From Euwallacea fornicatus (lineage: Eukaryota > Arthropoda > Insecta > Coleoptera > Curculionidae), in the NCBI RefSeq assembly GCF_040115645.1, contig NW_027096028.1, positions 1-64,000 of the forward strand: DNA of 64,000 nucleotides, read 5' to 3'. Below are positions 11,060 to 23,391 of the stretch, one piece after another. Below the pieces are notes generated by a model that did no database searches, was not told where the DNA came from, and saw only the letters and a list, made by a program, of their open reading frames with translations. The translations under genes and the position numbers were made by a program. The number at the start of each line of letters is the position of its first letter. Within the stretch, counting starts at the first letter, position 1.

Positions 11060-14000
11060 ATGATTGCATCTTGTTGAATTTCCAAGAAAAATAGTACTTT
11101 ATGTGCTCAAACACACATATTTTGTGACTTTTCAAATTTTGAAGCTCGATAACTTTGGCAAATGTGGACCAAATTTGTTAACCAAAGTGTCAAATTAATC
11201 AGCTCGGCGAGATCTTTAAAATGACACAACACATCAGAGTTGCATCTTGTTGAACTTCCAAGAAAAATAGTACTTTATGTGCACAAACACACAACTTGTT
11301 TGACTTTTCACACTTTGAAGCTCGATAACTTTGGCAAATGTGGAACAAATTTGTTAACCAAAGTGTCAAATTAATCAGCTCGACGAGATCTTTAAAATGA
11401 CACAACACATCATGATTGCATCTTGTTGAATTTCCAAGAAAAATAGTACTTTATGTGCTCAAACACACATATTTTGTGACTTTTCAAATTTTGAAGCTCG
11501 ATAACTTTGGCAAATGTGGACCAAATTTGTTAACCAAAGTGTCAAATTAATCAGCTCGACGAGATCTTTAAAATGACACAACACATCATGATTGCATCTT
11601 GTTGAATTTCCAAGAAAAATAGTACTTTATGTGCTCAAACACACATATTTTGTGACTTTTCAAATTTTGAAGCTCGATAACTTTGGCAAATGTGGACCAA
11701 ATTTGTTAACCAAAGTGTCAAATTAATCAGCTCGGCGAGATCTTTAAAATGTCACAACACATCATGATTGCATCTTGTTGAATTTCCAAGAAAAATAGTA
11801 CTTTATGTGCTCAAACACACATATTTTGTGACTTTTCAAACTTTGAAGCTCGATAACTTCGGCAAATGAGGACCAAATTTGTTAAACAAAGTGTCAAATT
11901 AATCAGCTCGACGAGGTCTTTAAAATGACACAACACATCATGATTACATCTTGTTGAACTTACAAGAAAAATTGTACTTTATGTGCTCAAACACACATAT
12001 TTTGTGACTTTTCAAATTTTGAAGCTCGATGACTTCGGCAAATGAGGACCAAATTTGTTAAACAGAGTGTCACATTAATCAGCTCGACGAGATCTTTAAA
12101 ATGACACAACACATCATGATTGCATCTTGTTGAATTTCCAAGAAAAATAGTACTTTATGTGCTCAAACACACATATTTTGTGACTTTTCAAATTTTGAAG
12201 CTCGATAACTTTGGCAAATGTGGACCAAATTTGTTAACCAAAGTGTCAAATTAATCAGCTCGACGAGATCTTTAAAATGACACAACAATTCATGATTGCA
12301 TCTTGTTGAATTTCCAAGAAAAATAGTACTTTATGTGCTCAAACACATATTTTGTGACTTTTCCAATTTTGAAGCTCGATAACTTCGGCAAATGAGGACC
12401 AAATTTGTTAAACAAAGTGTCAAATTAATCAGCTCGACGAGATTTTGAAGATGTCACAACACATCATGATTGCATCTTGTTGAATTTCCAAGAAAAATAG
12501 TACTTTATGTGCTCAAACACACAACTTGTTTGACTTTTCACACTTTGAAGCTCGATAACTTTGGCAAATGTGGAACAAATTTGTTAACCAAAGTGTCAAA
12601 TTAATCAGCTCGACGAGATCTTTAAAATGACACAACAATTCATGATTGCATCTTGTTGAATTTCCAAGAAAAATAGTACTTTATGTGCTCAAACACATAT
12701 TTTGTGACTTTTCCAATTTTGAAGCTCGATAACTTCGGCAAATGTGGACCAAATTTGTTAACCAAAGTGTCAAATTAATCAGCTCGGCGAGATCTTTAAA
12801 ATGACACAACACATCAGAGTTGCATCTTGTTGAACTTCCAAGAAAAATAGTACTTTATGTGCACAAACACACAACTTGTTTGACTTTTCACACTTTGAAG
12901 CTCGATAACTTTGGCAAATGTGGAACAAATTTGTTAACCAAAGTGTCAAATTAATCAGCTCGACGAGATCTTTAAAATGACACAACACATCATGATTGCA
13001 TCTTGTTGAATTTCCAAGAAAAATAGTACTTTATGTGCTCAAACACACATATTTTGTGACTTTTCAAATTTTGAAGCTCGATAACTTTGGCAAATGTGGA
13101 CCAAATTTGTTAACCAAAGTGTCAAATTAATCAGCTCGACGAGATCTTTAAAATGACACAACACATCATGATTGCATCTTGTTGAATTTCCAAGAAAAAT
13201 AGTACTTTATGTGCTCAAACACACATATTTTGTGACTTTTCAAATTTTGAAGCTCGATGACTTCGGCAAATGAGGACCAAATTTGTTAAACAGAGTGTCA
13301 CATTAATCAGCTCGACGAGATCTTTAAAATGACACAACACATCAAGATTGCATCTTGTTGAATTTCCAAGAAAAATAGTACTTTATGTGCTCAAACACAC
13401 ATATTTTGTGACTTTTCAAATTTTGAAGCTCGATAACTTTGGCAAATGTGGACCAAATTTGTTAACCAAAGTGTCAAATTAATCAGCTCGACGAGATCTT
13501 TAAAATGACACAACAATTCATGATTGCATCTTGTTGAATTTCCAAGAAAAATAGTACTTTATGTGCTCAAACACATATTTTGTGACTTTTCCAATTTTGA
13601 AGCTCGATAACTTCGGCAAATGAGGACCAAATTTGTTAAACAAAGTGTCAAATTAATCAGCTCGACGAGATTTTGAAGATGTCACAACACATCATGATTG
13701 CATCTTGTTGAATTTCCAAGAAAAATAGTACTTTATGTGCTCAAACACACATATTTTGTGACTTTTCAAATTTTGAAGCTCGATAACTTTGGCAAATGTG
13801 GACCAAATTTGTTAACCAAAGTGTCAAATTAATCAGCTCGGCGAGATCTTTAAAATGACACAACACATCAGAGTTGCATCTTGTTGAACTTCCAAGAAAA
13901 ATAGTACTTTATGTGCTCAAACACACAACTATTGTGACTTTTCCAATTTTGAAGCTCGATAACTTTGGCAAATGTGGACCAAATTTGTTAAACAAAGTGT

Positions 14001-14774
14001 CAAATTAATCAGCTCGACGAGATCTTTAAAATCACACAACACATCATAATTGCATCTTGTTGAATTTCCAAGAAAAATAGTACTTTATGTGCTCAAACAC
14101 ACAACTTTTGTGACTTTTCCAATTTTGAAGCTCGATAACTTCGGCAAATGAGGACCAAATTTGTTAAACAAAGTGTCAAATTAATCAGCTCGACGAGATT
14201 TTGAAGATGTCACAACACATCAGAATTACATTTTGTTGAACTTCCAAGAAAAATAGTACTTTATGTGCTCAAACACACAACTTTTGTGACTTTTCAAACT
14301 TTGAAGCTCGATAGCTTCGGCAAATGAAGACCAAATTTGTTAAACAAAGTGTCAAATTACTCAGCTCGACGAGATTTTGAATACTTCACAACACATCGTG
14401 ATTGCATCTTGTTGAATTTCCACGAAAAATAGTACTTTATGTGCTCAAACACACAACTTTTGTGACTTTTCAAACTTTGAAGCTCGATAGCTTCGGCAAA
14501 TGAAGACCAAATTTGTTAAACAAAGTGTCAAAGTAATCACTTCAACGAGATTTTGAAGATGTCACAACACATCATGATTACATCTTGTTGAACTTCCAAG
14601 AAAAATAGTACTTTATGTGCTCAAACACACAACTTTTGTGACTTTTCAAACTTTGAAGCTCGATAACTTCGGCAAATGTGGACCAAATTTGTTAAACAAA
14701 GTGTCAAATTACTCAGCTCGACGAGATTTTGAATATGTCACAACACATCATGATTGCATCTTGTTGAATTTCCA
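11060..14774 (+). repeat. 3.7-kb block duplicated at 15627-19341
   Basis: About 21 monomers match 15627-19341 at an offset of 4567 bp (26 monomers less 9 bp, explained by the 2 bp and 1 bp short variants). Shared markers include CACATCAAGATTGC near 13339, ATCACACAACACATCATAATTG near 14031, GAATACTTCAC near 14389 and AAAGTAATCACTTC near 14529. The two copies differ at a few sites, for instance near 13961-13990 (TTTGG/GTGGACC/AAACAAAG here) and ACATCGTG near 14397. The match ends at TTTCCACG here versus TTTCCAAG. Confidence 0.85.
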
Positions 14775-15626
14775 CGAAAAATAGTACTTTATGTGCTCAA
14801 ACACACATATTTTGTGACTTTTCAAATTTTGAAGCTCGATAACTTTGGCAAATGTGGACCAAATTTGTTAACCAAAGTGTCAAATTAATCAGCTCGGCGA
14901 GATCTTTAAAATGACACAACACATCATGATTGCATCTTGTTGAATTTCCAAGAAAAATAGTACTTTATGTGCTCAAACACATATTTTGTGACTTTTCCAA
15001 TTTTGAAGCTCGATAACTTCGGCAAATGAGGACTAATTTGTTAAACAAAGTGTCAAATTAATCAGCTCGACGAAATTTTGAAGATGTCACAACACATCAT
15101 GATTGCATCTTGTTGAATTTCCAAGAAAAATAGTACTTTATGTGCACAAACACACAACTTGTTTGACTTTTCACACTTTGAAGCTCGATAACTTTGGCAA
15201 ATGTGGAACAAATTTGTTAACCAAAGTGTCAAATTAATCAGCTCGACGAGATCTTTAAAATGACACAACACATCATGATTGCATCTTGTTGAATTTCCAA
15301 GAAAAATAGTACTTTATGTGCTCAAACACACAACTTTTGTGACTTTTCAAATTTTGAAGCTCGATAACTTTGGCAAATGTGGACCAAATTTGTTAACCAA
15401 AGTGTCAAATTAATTAGCTCGACGAGATCTTTAAAATTACACAACACATCAGATTTGCATCTTGTTGAACTTCCAAGAAAAATAGTACTTTATGTGCACA
15501 AACACACAACTTGTTTGACTTTTCACACTTTGAAGCTCGATAACTTTGGCAAATGTGGAACAAATTTGTTAACCAAAGTGTCAAATTAATCAGCTCGACG
15601 AGATCTTTAAAATGACACAACACATC
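14775..15626 (+). repeat. Monomers joining the two 3.7-kb copies, including 352-bp dimers
   Basis: Nearly five monomers link the duplicated blocks. Two-monomer periodicity is visible: GTGCACAAACACACAACTTG occurs near 15143, 15495 and 15847, exactly 352 bp apart, the third lying within the next block. One monomer has CGACGAAATTTTG near 15068, shared with the monomer near 10502. TTAATTAGCTC near 15412 and AAAATTACAC near 15433 look private. Confidence 0.75.
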
Positions 15627-18600
15627 ATGATTGCATCTTGTTGAATTTCCAAGAAAAATAGTACTTTATGTGCTCAAACACACATATTTTGTGACTTTTC
15701 AAATTTTGAAGCTCGATAACTTTGGCAAATGTGGACCAAATTTGTTAACCAAAGTGTCAAATTAATCAGCTCGGCGAGATCTTTAAAATGACACAACACA
15801 TCAGAGTTGCATCTTGTTGAACTTCCAAGAAAAATAGTACTTTATGTGCACAAACACACAACTTGTTTGACTTTTCACACTTTGAAGCTCGATAACTTTG
15901 GCAAATGTGGAACAAATTTGTTAACCAAAGTGTCAAATTAATCAGCTCGACGAGATCTTTAAAATGACACAACACATCATGATTGCATCTTGTTGAATTT
16001 CCAAGAAAAATAGTACTTTATGTGCTCAAACACACATATTTTGTGACTTTTCAAATTTTGAAGCTCGATAACTTTGGCAAATGTGGACCAAATTTGTTAA
16101 CCAAAGTGTCAAATTAATCAGCTCGACGAGATCTTTAAAATGACACAACACATCATGATTGCATCTTGTTGAATTTCCAAGAAAAATAGTACTTTATGTG
16201 CTCAAACACACATATTTTGTGACTTTTCAAATTTTGAAGCTCGATAACTTTGGCAAATGTGGACCAAATTTGTTAACCAAAGTGTCAAATTAATCAGCTC
16301 GGCGAGATCTTTAAAATGACACAACACATCATGATTGCATCTTGTTGAATTTCCAAGAAAAATAGTACTTTATGTGCTCAAACACACATATTTTGTGACT
16401 TTTCAAACTTTGAAGCTCGATAACTTCGGCAAATGAGGACCAAATTTGTTAAACAAAGTGTCAAATTAATCAGCTCGACGAGGTCTTTAAAATGACACAA
16501 CACATCATGATTACATCTTGTTGAACTTACAAGAAAAATTGTACTTTATGTGCTCAAACACACATATTTTGTGACTTTTCAAATTTTGAAGCTCGATGAC
16601 TTCGGCAAATGAGGACCAAATTTGTTAAACAGAGTGTCACATTAATCAGCTCGACGAGATCTTTAAAATGACACAACACATCATGATTGCATCTTGTTGA
16701 ATTTCCAAGAAAAATAGTACTTTATGTGCTCAAACACACATATTTTGTGACTTTTCAAATTTTGAAGCTCGATAACTTTGGCAAATGTGGACCAAATTTG
16801 TTAACCAAAGTGTCAAATTAATCAGCTCGACGAGATCTTTAAAATGACACAACAATTCATGATTGCATCTTGTTGAATTTCCAAGAAAAATAGTACTTTA
16901 TGTGCTCAAACACATATTTTGTGACTTTTCCAATTTTGAAGCTCGATAACTTCGGCAAATGAGGACCAAATTAGTTAAACAAAGTGTCAAATTAATCAGC
17001 TCGACGAGATTTTGAAGATGTCACAACACATCATGATTGCATCTTGTTGAATTTCCAAGAAAAATAGTACTTTATGTGCTCAAACACACAACTTGTTTGA
17101 CTTTTCACACTTTGAAGCTCGATAACTTTGGCAAATGTGGAACAAATTTGTTAACCAAAGTGTCAAATTAATCAGCTCGACGAGATCTTTAAAATGACAC
17201 AACAATTCATGATTGCATCATGTTGAATTTCCAAGAAAAATAGTACTTTATGTGCTCAAACACATATTTTGTGACTTTTCCAATTTTGAAGCTCGATAAC
17301 TTCGGCAAATGTGGACCAAATTTGTTAACCAAAGTGTCAAATTAATCAGCTCGGCGAGATCTTTAAAATGACACAACACATCAGAGTTGCATCTTGTTGA
17401 ACTTCCAAGAAAAATAGTACTTTATGTGCACAAACACACAACTTGTTTGACTTTTCACACTTTGAAGCTCGATAACTTTGGCAAATGTGGAACAAATTTG
17501 TTAACCAAAGTGTCAAATTAATCAGCTCGACGAGATCTTTAAAATGACACAACACATCATGATTGCATCTTGTTGAATTTCCAAGAAAAATAGTACTTTA
17601 TGTGCTCAAACACACATATTTTGTGACTTTTCAAATTTTGAAGCTCGATAACTTTGGCAAATGTGGACCAAATTTGTTAACCAAAGTGTCAAATTAATCA
17701 GCTCGACGAGATCTTTAAAATGACACAACACATCATGATTGCATCTTGTTGAATTTCCAAGAAAAATAGTACTTTATGTGCTCAAACACACATATTTTGT
17801 GACTTTTCAAATTTTGAAGCTCGATGACTTCGGCAAATGAGGACCAAATTTGTTAAACAGAGTGTCACATTAATCAGCTCGACGAGATCTTTAAAATGAC
17901 ACAACACATCAAGATTGCATCTTGTTGAATTTCCAAGAAAAATAGTACTTTATGTGCTCAAACACACATATTTTGTGACTTTTCAAATTTTGAAGCTCGA
18001 TAACTTTGGCAAATGTGGACCAAATTTGTTAACCAAAGTGTCAAATTAATCAGCTCGACGAGATCTTTAAAATGACACAACAATTCATGATTGCATCTTG
18101 TTGAATTTCCAAGAAAAATAGTACTTTATGTGCTCAAACACATATTTTGTGACTTTTCCAATTTTGAAGCTCGATAACTTCGGCAAATGAGGACCAAATT
18201 TGTTAAACAAAGTGTCAAATTAATCAGCTCGACGAGATTTTGAAGATGTCACAACACATCATGATTGCATCTTGTTGAATTTCCAAGAAAAATAGTACTT
18301 TATGTGCTCAAACACACATATTTTGTGACTTTTCAAATTTTGAAGCTCGATAACTTTGGCAAATGTGGACCAAATTTGTTAACCAAAGTGTCAAATTAAT
18401 CAGCTCGGCGAGATCTTTAAAATGACACAACACATCAGAGTTGCATCTTGTTGAACTTCCAAGAAAAATAGTACTTTATGTGCTCAAACACACAACTATT
18501 GTGACTTTTCCAATTTTGAAGCTCGATAACTTCGGCAAATGAGGACCAAATTTGTTAACCAAAGTGTCAAATTAATCAGCTCGACGAGATCTTTAAAATC

Positions 18601-19341
18601 ACACAACACATCATAATTGCATCTTGTTGAATTTCCAAGAAAAATAGTACTTTATGTGCTCAAACACACAACTTTTGTGACTTTTCCAATTTTGAAGCTC
18701 GATAACTTCGGCAAATGAGGACCAAATTTGTTAAACAAAGTGTCAAATTAATCAGCTCGACGAGATTTTGAAGATGTCACAACACATCAGAATTACATTT
18801 TGTTGAACTTCCAAGAAAAATAGTACTTTATGTGCTCAAACACACAACTTTTGTGACTTTTCAAACTTTGAAGCTCGATAGCTTCGGCAAATGAAGACCA
18901 AATTTGTTAAACAAAGTGTCAAATTACTCAGCTCGACGAGATTTTGAATACTTCACAACACATCATGATTGCATCTTGTTGAATTTCCACGAAAAATAGT
19001 ACTTTATGTGCTCAAACACACAACTTTTGTGACTTTTCAAACTTTGAAGCTCGATAGCTTCGGCAAATGAAGACCAAATTTGTTAAACAAAGTGTCAAAG
19101 TAATCACTTCAACGAGATTTTGAAGATGTCACAACACATCATGATTACATCTTGTTGAACTTCCAAGAAAAATAGTACTTTATGTGCTCAAACACACAAC
19201 TTTTGTGACTTTTCAAACTTTGAAGCTCGATAACTTCGGCAAATGTGGACCAAATTTGTTAAACAAAGTGTCAAATTACTCAGCTCGACGAGATTTTGAA
19301 TATGTCACAACACATCATGATTGCATCTTGTTGAATTTCCA
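15627..19341 (+). repeat. Second copy of the 3.7-kb block at 11060-14774
   Basis: Same order of variants as 11060-14774, displaced by 4567 bp. Private differences are few: TTAGTTAAAC at 16971-16980, GCATCATGTTG near 17216, and TTCGG/GAGGACC/AACCAAAG near 18528-18562, where the other copy has TTTGG/GTGGACC/AAACAAAG. That last cluster looks like gene conversion or an exchange tract rather than point mutation. Confidence 0.85.
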
Positions 19342-20399
19342 AGAAAAATAGTACTTTATGTGCTCAAACACACATATTTTGTGACTTTTCAAACTTTGAA
19401 GCTCGATAACTTCGGCAAATGAGGACCAAATTTGTTAAACAAAGTGTCAAATTAATCAGCTCGACGAGGTCTTTAAAATGACACAACACATCATGATTAC
19501 ATCTTGTTGACCTTACAAGAAAAATTGTACTTTATGTGCTCAAACACACATATTTTGTGACTTTTCAAATTTTGAAGCTCGAGGACTTCGGCAAATGAGG
19601 ACCAAATTTGTTAAACAGAGTGTCAAATTAATCAGCTCGACGAGATCTTTAACATGACACAACAATTCATGATTGCATCTTGTTGAATTTCCAAGAAAAA
19701 TAGTACTTTATGTGCTCAAACACATATTTTGTGACTTTTCCAATTTTGAAGCTCGATAACTTCGGCAAATGAGGACTAATTTGTTAAACAAAGTGTCAAA
19801 TTAATCAGCTCGACGAGATTTTGAAGATGTCACAACACATCATGATTGCATCTTGTTGAATTTCCAAGAAAAATAGTACTTTATGTGCTCAAACACACAT
19901 ATTTTGTGACTTTTCAAACATTGAAGCTCGATAACTTCGGCAAATGTGGACCAAATTTGTTAACCAAAGTGTCAAATTAATCAGCTCGGCGAGATCTTTA
20001 AAATGACACAACACATCAGAGTTGCATCTTGTTGAACTTCCAAGAAAAATAGTACTTTATGTGCTCAAACACACAACTTTTGTGACTTTTCCAATTTTGA
20101 AGCTCGATAACTTTGGCAAATGTGGACCAAATTTGTTAACCAAAGTGTCAAATTAATCAGCTCGACGAGATTTTGAAGATGTCACAACACATCATTATTA
20201 CATCTTGTTGAACTTCCAAGAAAAATAGTACTTTATGTGCTCAAACACACATATTTTGTGACTTTTCAAACATTGAAGCTCGATAACTTCGGCAAATGTG
20301 GACCAAATTTGTTAACCAAAGTGTCAAATTAATCAGCTCGACGAGATTTTGAAGATGTCACAACACATCAGAATTACATTTTGTTGAACTTCCAAGAAA
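19342..20399 (+). repeat. Mosaic monomers with CGAGGACTTCGG and CATTATTAC markers
   Basis: Six monomers begin with the CTTGACC-type monomer (TTGACCTTACAAG near 19506), then CGAGGACTTCGG near 19580, the 2 bp and 1 bp short variants near 19721 and 19772, two CAAACATTGAAGC monomers near 19915 and 20267, and the first CATTATTAC marker at 20193. The same order is seen later from about 49380 to 50440, so this is an early example of the long right-hand repeat. Confidence 0.75.
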
Positions 20400-22795
20400 A
20401 ATAGTACTTTATGTGCTCAAACACACAACTTTTGTGACTTTTCCAATTTTGAAGCTCGATAACTTTGGCAAATGTGGACCAAATTTGTTAACCAAAGTGT
20501 CAAATTAATCAGCTCGACGAGATTTTGAAGATGTCACAACACATCATGATTACATTTTGTTGAACTTCCAAGAAAAATAGTACTTTATGTGCTCAAACAC
20601 ACAACTTTTGTGACTTTTCCAATTTTGAAGCTCGATAACTTTGGCAAATGTGGACCAAATTTGTTAACCAAAGTGTCAAATTAATCAGCTCGACGAGATT
20701 TTGAAGATGTCACAACACATCAGAATTACATTTTGTTGAACTTCCAAGAAAAATAGTACTTTATGTGCTCAAACACACAACTTTTGTGACTTTTCAAACT
20801 TTGAAGCTCGATAGCTTCGGCAAATGAAGACCAAATTTGTTAAACAAAGTGTCAAATTACTCAGCTCGACGAGATTTTGAAGATGTCACAACACATCATG
20901 ATTACATTTTGTTGAACTTCCAAGAAAAATAGTACTTTATGTGCTCAAACACACAACTTTTGTGACTTTTCCAATTTTGAAGCTCGATAACTTTGGCAAA
21001 TGTGGACCAAATTTGTTAACCAAAGTGTCAAATTAATCAGCTCGACGAGATTTTGAAGATGTCACAACACATCAGAATTACATTTTGTTGAACTTCCAAG
21101 AAAAATAGTACTTTATGTGCTCAAACACACAACTTTTGTGACATTTCCAATTTTGAAGCTCGATAACTTCGGCAAATGAGGACCAAATTTGTTAAACAAA
21201 GTGTCAAATTAATCAGCTCGACGAGATTTTGAAGATGTCACAACACATCAGAATTACATTTTGTTGAACTTCCAAGAAAAATAGTACTTTATGTGCTCAA
21301 ACACACAACTTTTGTGACTTTTCAAACTTTGAAGCTCGATAGCTTCGGCAAATGAAGACCAAATTTGTTAAACAAAGTGTCAAATTACTCAGCTCGACGA
21401 GATTTTGAATACTTCACAACACATCATGATTGCATCTTGTTGAATTTCCACGAAAAATAGTACTTTATGTGCTCAAACACACAACTTTTGTGACTTTTCA
21501 AACTTTGAAGCTCGATAGCTTCGGCAAATGAAGACCAAATTTGTTAAACAAAGTGTCAAAGTAATCACTTCAACGAGATTTTGAAGATGTCACAACACAT
21601 CATGATTACATCTTGTTGAACTTCCAAGAAAAATAGTACTTTATGTGCTCAAACACACAACTTTTGTGACTTTTCAAACTTTGAAGCTCGATAACTTCGG
21701 CAAATGTGGACCAAATTTGTTAAACAAAGTGTCAAATTACTCAGCTCGACGAGATTTTGAATATGTCACAACACATCATGATTGCATCTTGTTGAATTTC
21801 CACGAAAAATAGTACTTTATGTGCTCAAACACACATATTTTGTGACTTTTCAAATTTTGAAGCTCGATAACTTTGGCAAATGTGGACCAAATTTGTTAAC
21901 CAAAGTGTCAAATTAATCAGCTCGAAGAGATTTTGAAGATGTCACAACACATCATGATTGCATCTTGTTGAATTTCCAAGAAAAATAGTACTTTATGTGC
22001 TCAAACACACAACTTTTGTGACTTTTCAAACTTTGAAGCTCGATAGCTTCGGCAAATGAAGACCAAATTTGTTAAACAAAGTGTCAAATTACTCAGCTCG
22101 ACGAGATTTTGAATACTTCACAACACATCATGATTGCATCTTGTTGAATTTCCACGAAAAATAGTACTTTATGTGCTCAAACACACAACTTTTGTGACTT
22201 TTCAAACTTTGAAGCTCGATAGCTTCGGCAAATGAAGACCAAATTTGTTAAACAAAGTGTCAAAGTAATCACTTCAACGAGATTTTGAAGATGTCACAAC
22301 ACATCATGATTACATCTTGTTGAACTTCCAAGAAAAATAGTACTTTATGTGCTCAAACAAACAACTTTTGTGACTTTTCAAACTTTGAAGCTCGATAACT
22401 TCGGCAAATGTGGACCAAATTTGTTAAACAAAGTGTCAAATTACTCAGCTCGACGAGATTTTGAATATGTCACAACACATCATGATTGCATCTTGTTGAA
22501 TTTCCACGAAAAATAGTACTTTATGTGCTCAAACACACATATTTTGTGACTTTTCAAATTTTGAAGCTCGATAACTTTGGCAAATGTGGACCAAATTTGT
22601 TAACCAAAGTGTCAAATTAATCAGCTCGGCGAGATCTTTAAAATGACACAACACATCATGATTGCATCTTGTTGAATTTCCAAGAAAAATAGTACTTTAT
22701 GTGCTCAAACACACATATTTTGTGACTTTTCAAACTTTGAAGCTCGATAACTTCGGCAAATGAGGACCAAATTTGTTAAACAAAGTGTCAAATTA
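20400..22795 (+). repeat. 2.4-kb block duplicated at 23392-25787
   Basis: About 13.6 monomers match downstream at exactly 2992 bp (17 x 176). Shared rare variants: GTGACATTTCC near 21138 (24130), GAATACTTCAC, AAAGTAATCACTTC near 21558 (24550) and 22263 (25255), CTCGAAGAG near 21921 (24913) and CTCAAACAAACAAC near 22352 (25344). The last is found only in these two copies. The match ends near 22795, where this copy switches to AATTACTCAG and the other continues AATTAATCAG. Confidence 0.87.
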
Positions 22796-23391
22796 CTCAG
22801 CTCGACGAGATTTTGAATATGTCACAACACATCAGAGTTGCATCTTGTTGAACTTCCAAGAAAAATAGTACTTTATGTGCACAAACACACAACTTGTTTG
22901 ACTTTTCACACTTTGAAGCTCGATAACTTTGGCAAATGTGGAACAAATTTGTTAACCAAAGTGTCAAATTAATCAGCTCGACGAGATCTTTAAAATGACA
23001 CAACACATCATGATTGCATCTTGTTGAATTTCCAAGAAAAATAGTACTTTATGTGCTCAAACACACATATTTTGTGACTTTTCAAATTTTGAAGCTCGAT
23101 AACTTTGGCAAATGTGGACCAAATTTGTTAACCAAAGTGTCAAATTAATCAGCTCGACGAGATCTTTAAAATGACACAACACATCATGATTGCATCTTGT
23201 TGAATTTCCAAGAAAAATAGTACTTTATGTGCTCAAACACACATATTTTGTGACTTTTCAAATTTTGAAGCTCGATGACTTCGGCAAATGAGGACCAAAT
23301 TTGTTAAACAGAGTGTCACATTAATCAGCTCGACGAGATCTTTAAAATGACACAACACATCAAGATTGCATCTTGTTGAATTTCCAAGAAA
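22796..23391 (+). repeat. Chimeric junction between the two 2.4-kb copies
   Basis: The monomer at about 22790-22850 fuses a GAATATGTC left part with CAGAGTTGCATC on its right, a combination not seen elsewhere in the window (elsewhere CAGAGTTGC follows GATCTTTAAAATGAC). The following monomers carry GTGCACAAACACACAACTTG and GTGGAAC, then CGATGACTTCGG/ACAGAGTG/CACATTAATC and CACATCAAGATTGC near 23360. This looks like a crossover scar left by unequal exchange. Confidence 0.75.

Noticed and set aside
15377..15589. A 70-codon plus-strand open frame
   Set aside because: It arises from a chance lack of stops over private variants (TTAATTAGCTC, AAAATTACAC) in two adjoining monomers and overlaps the minus-strand satellite frame. 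No homology or signals suggest a protein.
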